Positions 8,542 through 15,577 of a DNA stretch of 34,101 nucleotides are shown here, one piece after another. Numbering within the stretch: position 1 is the first letter of the stretch; every line of letters starts with the position of its first letter. The stretch is from Paucilactobacillus wasatchensis (GTDB lineage Bacteria; Bacillota; Bacilli; Lactobacillales; Lactobacillaceae): contig NZ_AWTT01000021.1 of the NCBI RefSeq assembly GCF_000876205.1, positions 1 to 34,101 on the forward strand. Reading direction: 5' to 3'. The notes beneath the pieces were generated by a model. It was not told where the DNA came from. It worked only from the letters and a program-made list of their open reading frames with translations, and did no database searches. The translations under genes were made by a program, and so were the position numbers.

Positions 8542-9078
8542 TTACTTAACAATATGGTACAAACACCAAACCATATCCGGATGATAGGTTTCTAAAATTT
8601 GGTAATCATTATCAGCAGCCAGCAAGTCCTCGCTGACAATACTGAAACGATAGTCATCATGCACAAATTTTGCATATGCCGTCGCTTTGCTCCCGGCATA
8701 ATGAATTGGCAGTTCCAGCTTTTCTTTAGTAAGATACTTTTTTAACAGGTTAGCTGTGGCCGGATGAATAATAGCCTTATCTTGTTTAAAATTGGGATTG
8801 CTAATCAAACACATTGTCTTTAAGGGACAGTGATAGACAGTTTCCAAACTCAGTTGATCCCAATATTGATAACTCAATTCACGCCAACCAAAATCCTTTT
8901 GTTTGCTCTGATACGCTGTTGGTACCAAAAAATAATCATCCCGAAACTTAGATAAGTTAGTAATAATGTCATCAAAGCTATCGTGTAACACTAGTTGATT
9001 GGAATCATCACCCGGAATGTGTGCTGCCGCAGCAACACTATCCGTTGTACTTGGTCCTAATGTATGAACTCGTCGCAT
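8542..9078 (-). CDS. BacA/prephenate-dehydratase-fold protein
   Basis: A 178-residue protein with the two-lobed prephenate dehydratase fold. It opens with HTLGPSTTDSVAAAAH (the GPxGT-SxxAA loop), continues with LHDSFDDIITNL and DYFLVPTAYQS (the 'vP.en' region) and ends with MVWCLYHIV. Canonical prephenate dehydratases carry a catalytic TRF in this last strand and an ACT domain after it; both are missing. The W-x-L-aromatic ending and the LHDSF stretch look closer to BacA, the prephenate decarboxylase of bacilysin synthesis, as I recall it. The closest known activity is therefore a non-aromatising prephenate decarboxylase, but no other bac-like gene is nearby. The ATG follows GAGGGGTTTTTAA. 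The gene is preceded by a Phe-coding leader peptide and an attenuator, tying its expression to phenylalanine. Function unproven. Confidence 0.6.
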   Translation of the reverse strand: MRRVHTLGPSTTDSVAAAAHIPGDDSNQLVLHDSFDDIITNLSKFRDDYFLVPTAYQSKQKDFGWRELSYQYWDQLSLETVYHCPLKTMCLISNPNFKQDKAIIHPATANLLKKYLTKEKLELPIHYAGSKATAYAKFVHDDYRFSIVSEDLLAADNDYQILETYHPDMVWCLYHIVK

Positions 9079-9134
9079 TTAAAAACCCCTCTTCAAAATG
9101 AATCCGTTTGTTATTTCATAAAATTCATTGAACT

Positions 9135-9177
9135 AAAAAATCCGCCACATCTAAGCTACTTGCTTAAATCTAGCGGA
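9135..9177 (-). terminator. Attenuator terminator before the BacA-like gene
   Basis: On the minus strand TCCGCTAGATTTAAGC (9177-9162) pairs with GCTTAGATGTGGCGGA (9156-9141) around a 5-nt loop, followed by six T. It lies upstream of the gene it precedes, within the leader, so it can act only on leader transcripts. Its 3' arm can also pair with leader bases 9240-9230 (11 continuous pairs, two of them G-U), which would be an antiterminator. Confidence 0.75.
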
Positions 9178-9195
9178 GTTAAATTCATTTTAAGC

Positions 9196-9281
9196 TCCAG
9201 TAGATTCCACATCTACCGGAAAAGGCTTCCTTAGACATGGGCGCAAGTTAACAGGCGTCCATGTCTAAGCGACCTGGACGC
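9196..9281 (-). promoter_or_regulatory. Mutually exclusive leader hairpins
   Basis: Three stems are visible in the minus-strand transcript. Stem A pairs GCGTCCA (9281-9275, starting in the leader stop codon) with TGGACGC (9261-9255). Stem B is a perfect 11-bp stem of CTTAGACATGG (9269-9259) with CCATGTCTAAG (9240-9230). Stem C pairs TCCGGTAGAT (9220-9211) with ATCTACTGGA (9205-9196). A and B share bases 9261-9259, so they cannot both form fully. No T-box sequence (TGGNACCGCG) is present. Confidence 0.7.
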
Positions 9282-9325
9282 TATCTAAAGAAACTAAAAT
9301 TAAATTGAGTATTGTGTTTTTGCAT
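9281..9325 (-). CDS. Phe-rich leader peptide
   Basis: A 14-codon frame, MQKHNTQFNFSFFR, with four Phe codons at positions 8, 10, 12 and 13, ending in TAG. The ATG is preceded by GAGAGAGG with 9-nt spacing, a good ribosome binding site, about 25 nt after the predicted transcription start. It is followed at once by mutually exclusive hairpins and a terminator. The arrangement is that of a phenylalanine leader peptide for ribosome-mediated attenuation. Expression is inferred from the layout. Confidence 0.7.
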   Translation of the reverse strand: MQKHNTQFNFSFFR

Positions 9326-9356
9326 TCGATCAAACCTCTCTCATTTAATTATCATA

Positions 9357-9385
9357 ATTAAACCAGGTTTGCCTCCGCTTGTCAA
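9357..9385 (-). promoter_or_regulatory. Promoter of the attenuated leader
   Basis: Perfect -35 TTGACA (9385-9380), 17-nt spacer, -10 TTTAAT (9362-9357, 5/6). Confidence 0.7.
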
Positions 9386-9448
9386 ACTCGAAATTGCAGC
9401 CAATTAAGTGTAAACTGAATTAGAAATTGATGAGAAGGAGATCTTGAA

Positions 9449-10597
9449 TTGGAAAAAGAAGCAAAAATAAAATTATTACAGTCGTTGATTCAAACTAATT
9501 CAGCTAATGGAAATGAGCAGCAAGTCGCTGAATTAATTGCAGCTACCTTTGCTAACTATGGCATTCACTCCACCTTAATTCCCTATGACGAGAAACGTAC
9601 TAACATCATTGCTGAAATCGGCCCTAAAGATAGCGATTATGTATTGGCGCTGGCCGGCCATTTGGATACCGTTGCAATCGGCAATATTGATAACTGGCAA
9701 CACGACCCATTTAGTGGCGAAATTATCGGTGATTCAATTTATGGTCGTGGTTCTGCTGACATGAAATCCGGATTAGCAGCCATGGTAATTGCCATGATCG
9801 AATTACAAGAAGCCCAGATCCCGCTCACTGGTCGCGTCCGCTTCATTGGTACAGTTGGCGAAGAATTAGGAGCCATGGGGTCACGCGACCTAACTAAACA
9901 TGGTTACGTCCATGATGTGAGTGCCATGATTATTGGTGAACCAACAACTGGCGATATTATTTATGCTCACAGCGGTTCAATTGACTATACCGTAAATTCA
10001 TACGGCAAGGGCGCTCATAGTTCAATGCCTGAACGTGGTAACAATGCGATCAGTAATCTGGTAGACTTTATCAATGCCGAAAAAAATGCGTTCGACGATG
10101 TACCAACCAGTCCCGTTTTAGGACCATTAGTACATAGTGTCACTGTCATTAACGGTGGTCATCAAGTTAACAGCATCCCCGAATTCGCTAGTTTAGAGGG
10201 CAACATTCGACCGGTTCCTGAATTTAATGCCAGTCAATCTGCCCAACGGTTACAAACGGTCATTGATCAACTGAATCAAAAACCACAAAATAATTTAGAA
10301 CTCAAAATTGATTTCAGCTTTGAACCCGTTGTTAACGACCCTGATGGTGAATTTGTGTCGATTATCAAACAAGCACACCAGGTTGCATTTGGCACAGCTC
10401 CTAAGCTGGATATTATCCATGGCGCTACCGACGCGTCAGAATATATTAAAGATGAACATGACTTCCCAATGATTGTGCTTGGTGCTGGTAACTGGGGCGA
10501 TGCTCATAGCGTTGATGAAACTGTTAAAATTGATAATTTTTTGAAAGTTAGTGAGACCTATCGACAAGTAGCGCTGACGACTTGTGCAAAAAAATAG
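9449..10597 (+). CDS. M20 family deacylase (ArgE/DapE type)
   Basis: A 382-residue binuclear zinc amidohydrolase, most like succinyl-diaminopimelate desuccinylases and related N-acyl amino acid deacylases of lactobacilli. The metal ligands are all visible: His in AGHLDTVA (about residue 71), Asp in GRGSADMKSG, the catalytic/ligand Glu pair in GTVGEELGAMG, the acidic residue in GEPTTG, and the C-terminal His in GDAHSVDE. The lid (dimerisation) domain spans about residues 175-290 with KGAHSSMPERGNNAI. The start is TTG at 9449, eight bases after AAGGAG; no ATG fits. It is divergent from the attenuated BacA-like gene and convergent with proA, so it is probably monocistronic. Exact substrate (succinyl-DAP, acetyl-ornithine or another) cannot be told from sequence. 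Confidence 0.87.
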   Translation: MEKEAKIKLLQSLIQTNSANGNEQQVAELIAATFANYGIHSTLIPYDEKRTNIIAEIGPKDSDYVLALAGHLDTVAIGNIDNWQHDPFSGEIIGDSIYGRGSADMKSGLAAMVIAMIELQEAQIPLTGRVRFIGTVGEELGAMGSRDLTKHGYVHDVSAMIIGEPTTGDIIYAHSGSIDYTVNSYGKGAHSSMPERGNNAISNLVDFINAEKNAFDDVPTSPVLGPLVHSVTVINGGHQVNSIPEFASLEGNIRPVPEFNASQSAQRLQTVIDQLNQKPQNNLELKIDFSFEPVVNDPDGEFVSIIKQAHQVAFGTAPKLDIIHGATDASEYIKDEHDFPMIVLGAGNWGDAHSVDETVKIDNFLKVSETYRQVALTTCAKK

Positions 10598-10620
10598 GTA
10601 CGACCGGATATTGTTAAATT

Positions 10621-10806
10621 GAGCGCCGCACATCTTTATTGCGTAAACGCGTTCGCAACCACAGAATTCTGCGTGTAGCATAAAAATAGCACTGACATGG
10701 TCTTTGACCATGCTGAGCACCGCACATCTTTATTGCGTAAACGCGTTCGCAACCACAGAATTCTGCGTGTAGCATAAAAATAGCACTGACATGGTCTTTG
10801 ACCATG
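10621..10806. repeat. 94-bp direct tandem duplication
   Basis: The unit starting GAGCGCCGCACATC at 10621 is repeated from 10715 (GAGCACCGCACATC) with only about two differences, so the duplication is recent. The unit contains the left arm of the terminator element; only the second copy is followed by the matching right arm. Confidence 0.92.
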
Positions 10807-10821
10807 CCAGTGCTATTTTTT
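10776..10821. terminator. Bidirectional terminator between deacylase gene and proA
   Basis: AATAGCACTG-a-CATGGTC, a TTT loop, GACCATG-c-CAGTGCTATT then TTTTTT gives a long stem with one mismatch. A-runs and T-runs on both sides let it serve both converging genes. Confidence 0.88.
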
Positions 10822-10851
10822 CGTTACACTCCGACTTCTAACCGTGGTTGC

Positions 10852-12093
10852 TCACGCTCTTGTTTGTCCATTTCCATAAATCACATACTTGGTTGAGGTC
10901 AATTCGTTTAAGCCCATTGGTCCTCTTGCGTGTAATTTTTGGGTGCTGATTCCAATTTCTGCTCCAAAGCCGAACTTGAAGCCGTCCGTGAACCTCGTTG
11001 ATGCGTTTACGTAGACACATGCCGCATCAATTTGCTGGAGAAATTTTTGACTATTTTCATAATTATCAGTCACGATGGCTTCTGAATGTTTTGTGTTGTA
11101 TTTGTTGATATGCTCAATGGCCTCGTCAGTTGAGTCAACCACCTTGATTGCCATAATATAATCGTTATATTCACGACCCCAGTCTTCTTCTGTAGCCGCT
11201 ACAATTCCGGGCAAAATTTGTCGAGCGCGTTTATCACCACGTAATTCCACGTTGAATGCCGCTAACGCCTTTGCAATGGTTGGTAAATATTGCTTGGCAA
11301 CTGCAGAATGAATTACTAGTTTTTCAGCCGCATTACATACTGATGGACGCTGTGTTTTGGCGTTTACAACAATGTCAGTCGCCATTTTTAACTGGGCAAA
11401 CTCATCCACATAAATGTGACAGTTACCAGCACCCGTTTCAATCACTGGCACCTTAGCGTGTTGCACCACCGTTTGAATTAACCGTGCACTACCACGGGGA
11501 ATCAGCACATCCAAATACTCGGTTAATTCCATTAATTTTTGGGCCGTCTCATGAGAAGTATCATGTAAAATCTGAATCGCATGTTCATCTAGGTGATTGT
11601 TGACTAAAACTGCTTGCAAGCATTCAACCAAATAGCGATTAGTCGAAATTGCTTCCTTGCCACCGCGTAAAACAACCGTGTTACCGCTCTTAAATGTCAA
11701 TGCAAATGCATCAACAGTAACATTTGGTCGCGCCTCGTAAATAATACCGATAACACCCAATGGCACCCGCTGTTTGCCGATTAATAAGTCATCTTCAGTG
11801 CGCCACATTTTATCCACATCCCCGATCGGATCTGGCAATGAAGCCACCTGTTCTAGTCCCTGCGCCATTTGTTCAATTCGATCTGCATCCAACTTTAACC
11901 GATCGGCAAAATTAGCCGGAATATCCACTGCCTGTTTTAGATCAGTCTGATTAACCGCAATAATTTCGTCCTGATGACGACGTAACTGGTCCGCCATTTG
12001 CCGTAAAACATCATTTTTTTGATTTGTTTTTAATTGCGATAATTGCCGTTCTGCTTGCTGCGCCTGTTGCCCAATTTGTATTAAATCATCCAT
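10852..12093 (-). CDS. proA: Gamma-glutamyl phosphate reductase
   Basis: Second enzyme of proline biosynthesis; reduces L-glutamyl 5-phosphate to glutamate 5-semialdehyde with NADPH. At 413 residues it has the usual length. Family motifs are VPLGVIGIIYEARPNVTVDAF, GNTVVLRGGKEAISTN, VIETGAGNCHIYVDE, KTQRPSVCNAAEKLVIH with the active-site Cys, and the C-terminal ASTRFTDGFKFGFGAEIGIS. The ATG overlaps the end of proB by eight bases (ATGGATGA), a sign of translational coupling, with GAGAGG as ribosome binding site. It ends next to a strong bidirectional terminator. Confidence 0.97.
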   Translation of the reverse strand: MDDLIQIGQQAQQAERQLSQLKTNQKNDVLRQMADQLRRHQDEIIAVNQTDLKQAVDIPANFADRLKLDADRIEQMAQGLEQVASLPDPIGDVDKMWRTEDDLLIGKQRVPLGVIGIIYEARPNVTVDAFALTFKSGNTVVLRGGKEAISTNRYLVECLQAVLVNNHLDEHAIQILHDTSHETAQKLMELTEYLDVLIPRGSARLIQTVVQHAKVPVIETGAGNCHIYVDEFAQLKMATDIVVNAKTQRPSVCNAAEKLVIHSAVAKQYLPTIAKALAAFNVELRGDKRARQILPGIVAATEEDWGREYNDYIMAIKVVDSTDEAIEHINKYNTKHSEAIVTDNYENSQKFLQQIDAACVYVNASTRFTDGFKFGFGAEIGISTQKLHARGPMGLNELTSTKYVIYGNGQTRA

Positions 12094-12922
12094 GATTTTT
12101 CAATCCTCTCGCGTGTGTTGCAGCAGTGAACAAAGTACCGACTGGTTTACCAGCCAAAATGTCAAAAATAATTTTCGGATCCGCACCGTTAGCTAGAACC
12201 ATCTGGCTACCAGCGGCCATCACTCGTTTAGCCGCTTTTAATTTGGTCACCATACCACCTGTACCAAACCGAGTACCGCTGCCTCCTGCTTCAGTGAGCA
12301 GTTCATCAGTAACACTCGTAACCACTGATAATGGTGTTGCCTTCGCATTAGTTCGTGGATCAGCATCATACAAACAATCGATATCTGACAGGACAATTAA
12401 TAAGTCTGCATTTAACGATGTCGCCACTAATGCCGACAACTCATCGTTATCCCCAAAGGTCGTCCGGTGATCCATTTCGTCGACTGCGACCGTGTCATTT
12501 TCATTCACAATTGGGATGGCATTCATTTCCATTAACTTGTTAAAAGTATTCAACACATTTTGCTTGCTCACCGGATAATCCATCACATCATGTGTCAGTA
12601 ATACTTGGCCAATTTGCTGGCCATAACTGGCAAATCGTTGATTAAAAATCGAAATTAATTCATTTTGTCCAATGGCAGCAATTGCCTGTTGTGCGGCCAT
12701 TTCGGTTGGTCGCTTATTCAAGTGTAACTGGTTGAGACCAACACCAATAGCGCCAGAAGACACTAATATTACTTGGCGCCCATGTTTACAGGCAGCACTC
12801 AAGACAAAGGCAAGTTCGTCCATCGTTTTCAAATTCAGCTGACCGTCTGGATAAATTAAACTGCTCGTGCCGATCTTAACGACGATCCGCTGTGGATCTT
12901 TGAGCTGTCGTTGCTGGTCCAT
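12086..12922 (-). CDS. proB: Glutamate 5-kinase
   Basis: First enzyme of proline biosynthesis; phosphorylates glutamate. It is a short form of the amino acid kinase fold without the C-terminal PUA domain, as is common in lactobacilli. Motifs: RIVVKIGTSSLI (phosphate-binding N-terminus), LVSSGAIGVG, PIVNENDTVAVDE, FGDNDELSALVA, LLIVLSDIDCLYDADPR and GTRFGTGGMVTKLKAA. I place the start at the ATG at 12922, because the predicted transcription start (near 12946) leaves almost no leader for the alternative in-frame TTG at 12940. The gene is coupled to proA by an 8-base overlap. Its own promoter lies in the 62-nt gap after the NAD(P)-binding gene. Confidence 0.95.
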   Translation of the reverse strand: MDQQRQLKDPQRIVVKIGTSSLIYPDGQLNLKTMDELAFVLSAACKHGRQVILVSSGAIGVGLNQLHLNKRPTEMAAQQAIAAIGQNELISIFNQRFASYGQQIGQVLLTHDVMDYPVSKQNVLNTFNKLMEMNAIPIVNENDTVAVDEMDHRTTFGDNDELSALVATSLNADLLIVLSDIDCLYDADPRTNAKATPLSVVTSVTDELLTEAGGSGTRFGTGGMVTKLKAAKRVMAAGSQMVLANGADPKIIFDILAGKPVGTLFTAATHARGLKNHG

Positions 12923-12952
12923 TTCTTCACCCACATTCAAATTGTTTTCCCT

Positions 12953-12981
12953 ATTCTAATCAATTTACCATTTTTTAACAA
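12953..12981 (-). promoter_or_regulatory. proBA promoter
   Basis: -35 TTGTTA (12981-12976, 4/6), 17-nt spacer, -10 TAGAAT (12958-12953, 5/6). It overlaps the end of the upstream gene, so proBA may be transcribed on its own and by read-through. No T-box or other proline riboswitch-like structure fits in the short leader. Confidence 0.6.
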
Positions 12982-12984
12982 CTA

Positions 12985-13512
12985 TTAGTTATCCGAAATT
13001 CCAACCGATTGATTCAAATACCGGTCTGTCGTCGCTGCTATCATAACTAAATCGGCTACTCCAGCAACTCCGATCTGGTCACCACGAACTGGTTCGCCCT
13101 CGTTAGTGATGACGCTTGGAGTTTTATCGGCAACTATTTTTGTAGCTCGAATCAGTGTGTATGGCACCTCAAGTTCATCGAGCATTTTAGTAGCATATTG
13201 AAACGCGTTAATTTTATCTGCAAAGTTACTCCCAAGTTGTTGTTTTAACTTGGCAGTATCAACCTCATCATTAATGCCTGCAACTGCCAGCATGACGATT
13301 TTGTGCGGCGCTAATTGACGCCGATCAATTGCATCAACTAGCGCAAAAACGTCTTCATCAACCGCATCTTCATTTGGCAGCCACACTAAGACCGCTGCCG
13401 TAGATTGGCTAAACTGGGACTTAAATTCAACTTCATGATTTGTTTGTTGAAATTGGTGTCGGAGGAATTGTTTTAATTGTGTTTCCTGGGGCGCTACAAC
13501 CAATATTTGCAT
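12985..13512 (-). CDS. NAD(P)-binding-like protein with degenerate nucleotide loop
   Basis: About 175 residues resembling the small atypical short-chain dehydrogenases (NmrA/YwnB-like 'NAD(P)H-binding protein'). The C-terminal half fits well: KMLDELEVPYTLIRATKI, then EPVRGDQIGVAGVADLVMIAA and YLNQSVGISDN. The N-terminus does not: where relatives have a Gly-rich loop (GATGxxG), this has VVAPQETQLKQ with no glycine. Cofactor binding is therefore doubtful. The ATG at 13512 is preferred over the preceding GTG; GAGAGG lies 10 nt upstream. It precedes proBA in the same direction and is divergent from the aldo/keto reductase. Function unknown. Confidence 0.6.
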   Translation of the reverse strand: MQILVVAPQETQLKQFLRHQFQQTNHEVEFKSQFSQSTAAVLVWLPNEDAVDEDVFALVDAIDRRQLAPHKIVMLAVAGINDEVDTAKLKQQLGSNFADKINAFQYATKMLDELEVPYTLIRATKIVADKTPSVITNEGEPVRGDQIGVAGVADLVMIAATTDRYLNQSVGISDN

Positions 13513-13593
13513 CACATGCTTGCCTCTCGTTCAAAATTTTTATTAATTTAATCCGATCGTGCTACACTAAGAATAATTCAAGGAGGTCTTGAT

Positions 13594-14544
13594 ATGAAAT
13601 ATTCAAATGTAACAATTGGTCACTCACAGGTTAGTTCAACACCGCTAGGGCTAGGAACCAATGCCGTTGGTGGTCATAATTTATTTCCTAACTTAAATGA
13701 AACAACCGGCAAAAAAGTGGTAGCTACTGCACTGAACCATGGCATTACCATGTTGGATACTGCCTATGCCTATGGTAAGGGTCGCTCTGAAGAATTGATT
13801 GGTGAAGTCATCAAAGATTTTGACCGGCATCAAATTATCTTGGCGTCCAAAGCTGCTCATATTTTTAATGATGACGGGTCCCAAACCATGGAAAACGATC
13901 CGGCATTTTTGATCAAGGCAGTTGATGCAAGTTTAAAACGCCTTAACACTGATTATTTAGATGTTTTTTACATTCATTTTCCAGACGACCATACGCCTAA
14001 ATACGAGGCTGTCGGCGCATTGCAAAAATTAAAGGAAGCTGGCAAGATTCGCGCGATTGGAATTTCTAACTTTTCATTTGACCAGGTGCAAGAAGCCAAC
14101 CAAGATGGTTACGTCGACGTAGTAGAAGACCAGTATAGCCTGTTGCATCGTGATAATGAACAGCAGCTAATGCCATATTTGCATGAACATCAAATCTCAT
14201 TTGTCCCATATTTCCCATTAGCTTCCGGCTTATTAACTGGCAAATACAAGACTGATTCTACCTTTGCTGCTGCCGATATTCGCAGTTCCAATCCGGATTT
14301 TCAAGGCATGCGTTTTCAAAATATCGTTCAAGATGTTACTGCATTAACTCCAATTGCAACCAACCATCATGCTACAATTGCACAAATTATTCTGGCATGG
14401 TACTTACAAAATCCGCTAATTAGCGTTGTTATTCCAGGTGCTAAGCAACCGCAGCAGGTTCTCGATAACGTGGTTACCATGGATATAAAGCTAACGGATT
14501 CCGAGTATCAAACTATTGATCATGCGTTCGATAATGTAAACTAA
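13594..14544 (+). CDS. Aldo/keto reductase
   Basis: NADPH-dependent oxidoreductase with a TIM barrel, 316 residues. The catalytic tetrad is visible: Asp and Tyr in MLDTAYAYGKGRSEE, Lys in ILASKAAH, and His in DVFYIHFPDDH. Further family features are GKIRAIGISNFS, VEDQYSLLHRD, YFPLASGLLTGKY and VVIPGAKQPQQVLDN near the cofactor site. It belongs to the YajO/YghZ-like branch of general aldo/keto reductases; the substrate cannot be deduced. The ATG follows a strong AGGAGG, and the gene ends in its own terminator. Confidence 0.93.
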   Translation: MKYSNVTIGHSQVSSTPLGLGTNAVGGHNLFPNLNETTGKKVVATALNHGITMLDTAYAYGKGRSEELIGEVIKDFDRHQIILASKAAHIFNDDGSQTMENDPAFLIKAVDASLKRLNTDYLDVFYIHFPDDHTPKYEAVGALQKLKEAGKIRAIGISNFSFDQVQEANQDGYVDVVEDQYSLLHRDNEQQLMPYLHEHQISFVPYFPLASGLLTGKYKTDSTFAAADIRSSNPDFQGMRFQNIVQDVTALTPIATNHHATIAQIILAWYLQNPLISVVIPGAKQPQQVLDNVVTMDIKLTDSEYQTIDHAFDNVN

Positions 14545-14555
14545 CAGGTTTAACT

Positions 14556-14582
14556 AACTGGGACTAATTTCCCAGTTTTTTT
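14556..14582 (+). terminator. Terminator of the aldo/keto reductase gene
   Basis: AACTGGG (14556-14562) pairs with CCCAGTT (14571-14577) around an 8-nt loop, followed by a run of T. Confidence 0.9.
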
Positions 14583-14598
14583 ATTCCCTTTGGTTGGC

Positions 14599-15483
14599 CT
14601 AAAAGATCATCAATTCATCATCTATTTCAGCGTCTTGAATCCGCACATCGGTAATAGTCGTTTTTTCTAGCAATGGCAGTAGTACCTGAATATTACCAGA
14701 GAAAATAAGTTTAGTTTCTGTCTGGGCCTCTTGAATAATGTGTGCTCCTAAACTCTCAGCCAATTCAATTGGAAAACCAGTACCCGTAATTGTTACCATG
14801 CAATCAACACTATCATGCGTCGGTAATTCACGCTGATTAGTAATCTTTCCGTTACGTATATAAACAATTTGATCGGCAAATCGTTGCAATTCGTCAAAGC
14901 GCTCGCTCGCAAACAAAACGGTTGCATTCATTTTTTGAACATAGTCATGCAGTAGTTGCCAGGTTGCTTTTCTTTGACTATCATCCATTAAGCTGGTTGC
15001 CTGTTCCAACAACAACAGTGGCAATTTTTGAATTGTCATCATAATAATCCCCAATTGTTGTTTTTGCCCCTGAGCTAAATCTGCGACTCTGGCGTTTAGC
15101 TTAATACCAAACTGGTTAACTATTTGCTTCGCTTGTTCAAGTGTCACTGCCTGGTCACTTTTTTTGATTGTCGTTGTTAGAAGTTGTAATACATCTCCGT
15201 GCTTAGCTAAGACAACCTCTTCATTTTGGTAACCAATTTGAGCTGCTAATTTTTTTCGCTGCTTATACGCATCAAGTCCATTGATGTGGATCGCGTCTTT
15301 CATGATTTTTTCTTGGCCTAAGAGCAACGCAAATAAAATATTAATCGAATTTGGTCCATTAGTGCATAAAGCATTAATCGTTCCTGCCTCAAAATTAATC
15401 GTCCAATCACTCAACGCCTCTTGCTTACGATCTTCTTTAGTTAATGACTTAATTTCGACAACTGCCAAATTTTCCCACTCCAT
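14599..15483 (-). CDS. ABC ATPase homologue lacking catalytic residues (pseudo-ATPase)
   Basis: About 290 residues with an ABC-ATPase-like fold and a C-terminal DUF4162-like tail, as in drug/antibiotic exporters of the BcrA/NatA type. The expected Walker A (GxxGxGKT) reads CTNGPNSINI, without its Lys. The signature survives as LAQGQKQQLGI, and the Q-loop as QIGYQNEE. Walker B plus catalytic Glu reads LLLLEQATSLMD instead of LLLLDEPTSGLD. The H-loop His is replaced in FASERFDEL. The reading frame is intact and the hydrophobic pattern is kept, so this is a maintained non-catalytic homologue rather than random decay. No permease gene is adjacent. The start is either ATG at 15483 or TTG at 15468, the latter preceded by GGAGTGGGAA. 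Its role is unknown. Confidence 0.75.
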   Translation of the reverse strand: MEWENLAVVEIKSLTKEDRKQEALSDWTINFEAGTINALCTNGPNSINILFALLLGQEKIMKDAIHINGLDAYKQRKKLAAQIGYQNEEVVLAKHGDVLQLLTTTIKKSDQAVTLEQAKQIVNQFGIKLNARVADLAQGQKQQLGIIMMTIQKLPLLLLEQATSLMDDSQRKATWQLLHDYVQKMNATVLFASERFDELQRFADQIVYIRNGKITNQRELPTHDSVDCMVTITGTGFPIELAESLGAHIIQEAQTETKLIFSGNIQVLLPLLEKTTITDVRIQDAEIDDELMIF

Positions 15484-15577
15484 TTCTGCTTAATACTTAG
15501 ATAACTTTATTGTACCTGCTGCACGGAATTACACAAGGGGGTGAGGGAACGAAAATAAGCGTGAGAAAAGACAGATC

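Larger units (their letters stand above)
9079..9448. other. 370-bp regulatory region: attenuated leader and divergent start
   Basis: Holds, on the minus strand, a promoter (9385-9357), a Phe-rich leader peptide (9325-9281), three hairpins and an intrinsic terminator (9177-9135). The rightmost 60 nt carry the ribosome binding site of the divergent deacylase gene. Confidence 0.75.

Noticed and set aside
9135-9325. T-box riboswitch for the BacA-like gene
   Set aside because: The conserved T-box sequence (TGGNACCGCG) and specifier-loop layout are missing, while a translated Phe-rich frame with alternative stems explains the leader better.
10436-10805. Minus-strand frames of 94 and 63 codons over the 94-bp repeat
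   Set aside because: They repeat the same peptide because of the DNA duplication, overlap the deacylase gene or its terminator antisense, and resemble no protein.
14599-15483. Calling the ABC homologue a pseudogene
   Set aside because: The frame is complete, the fold pattern and several non-catalytic motifs are kept, and no stop or frameshift is visible.
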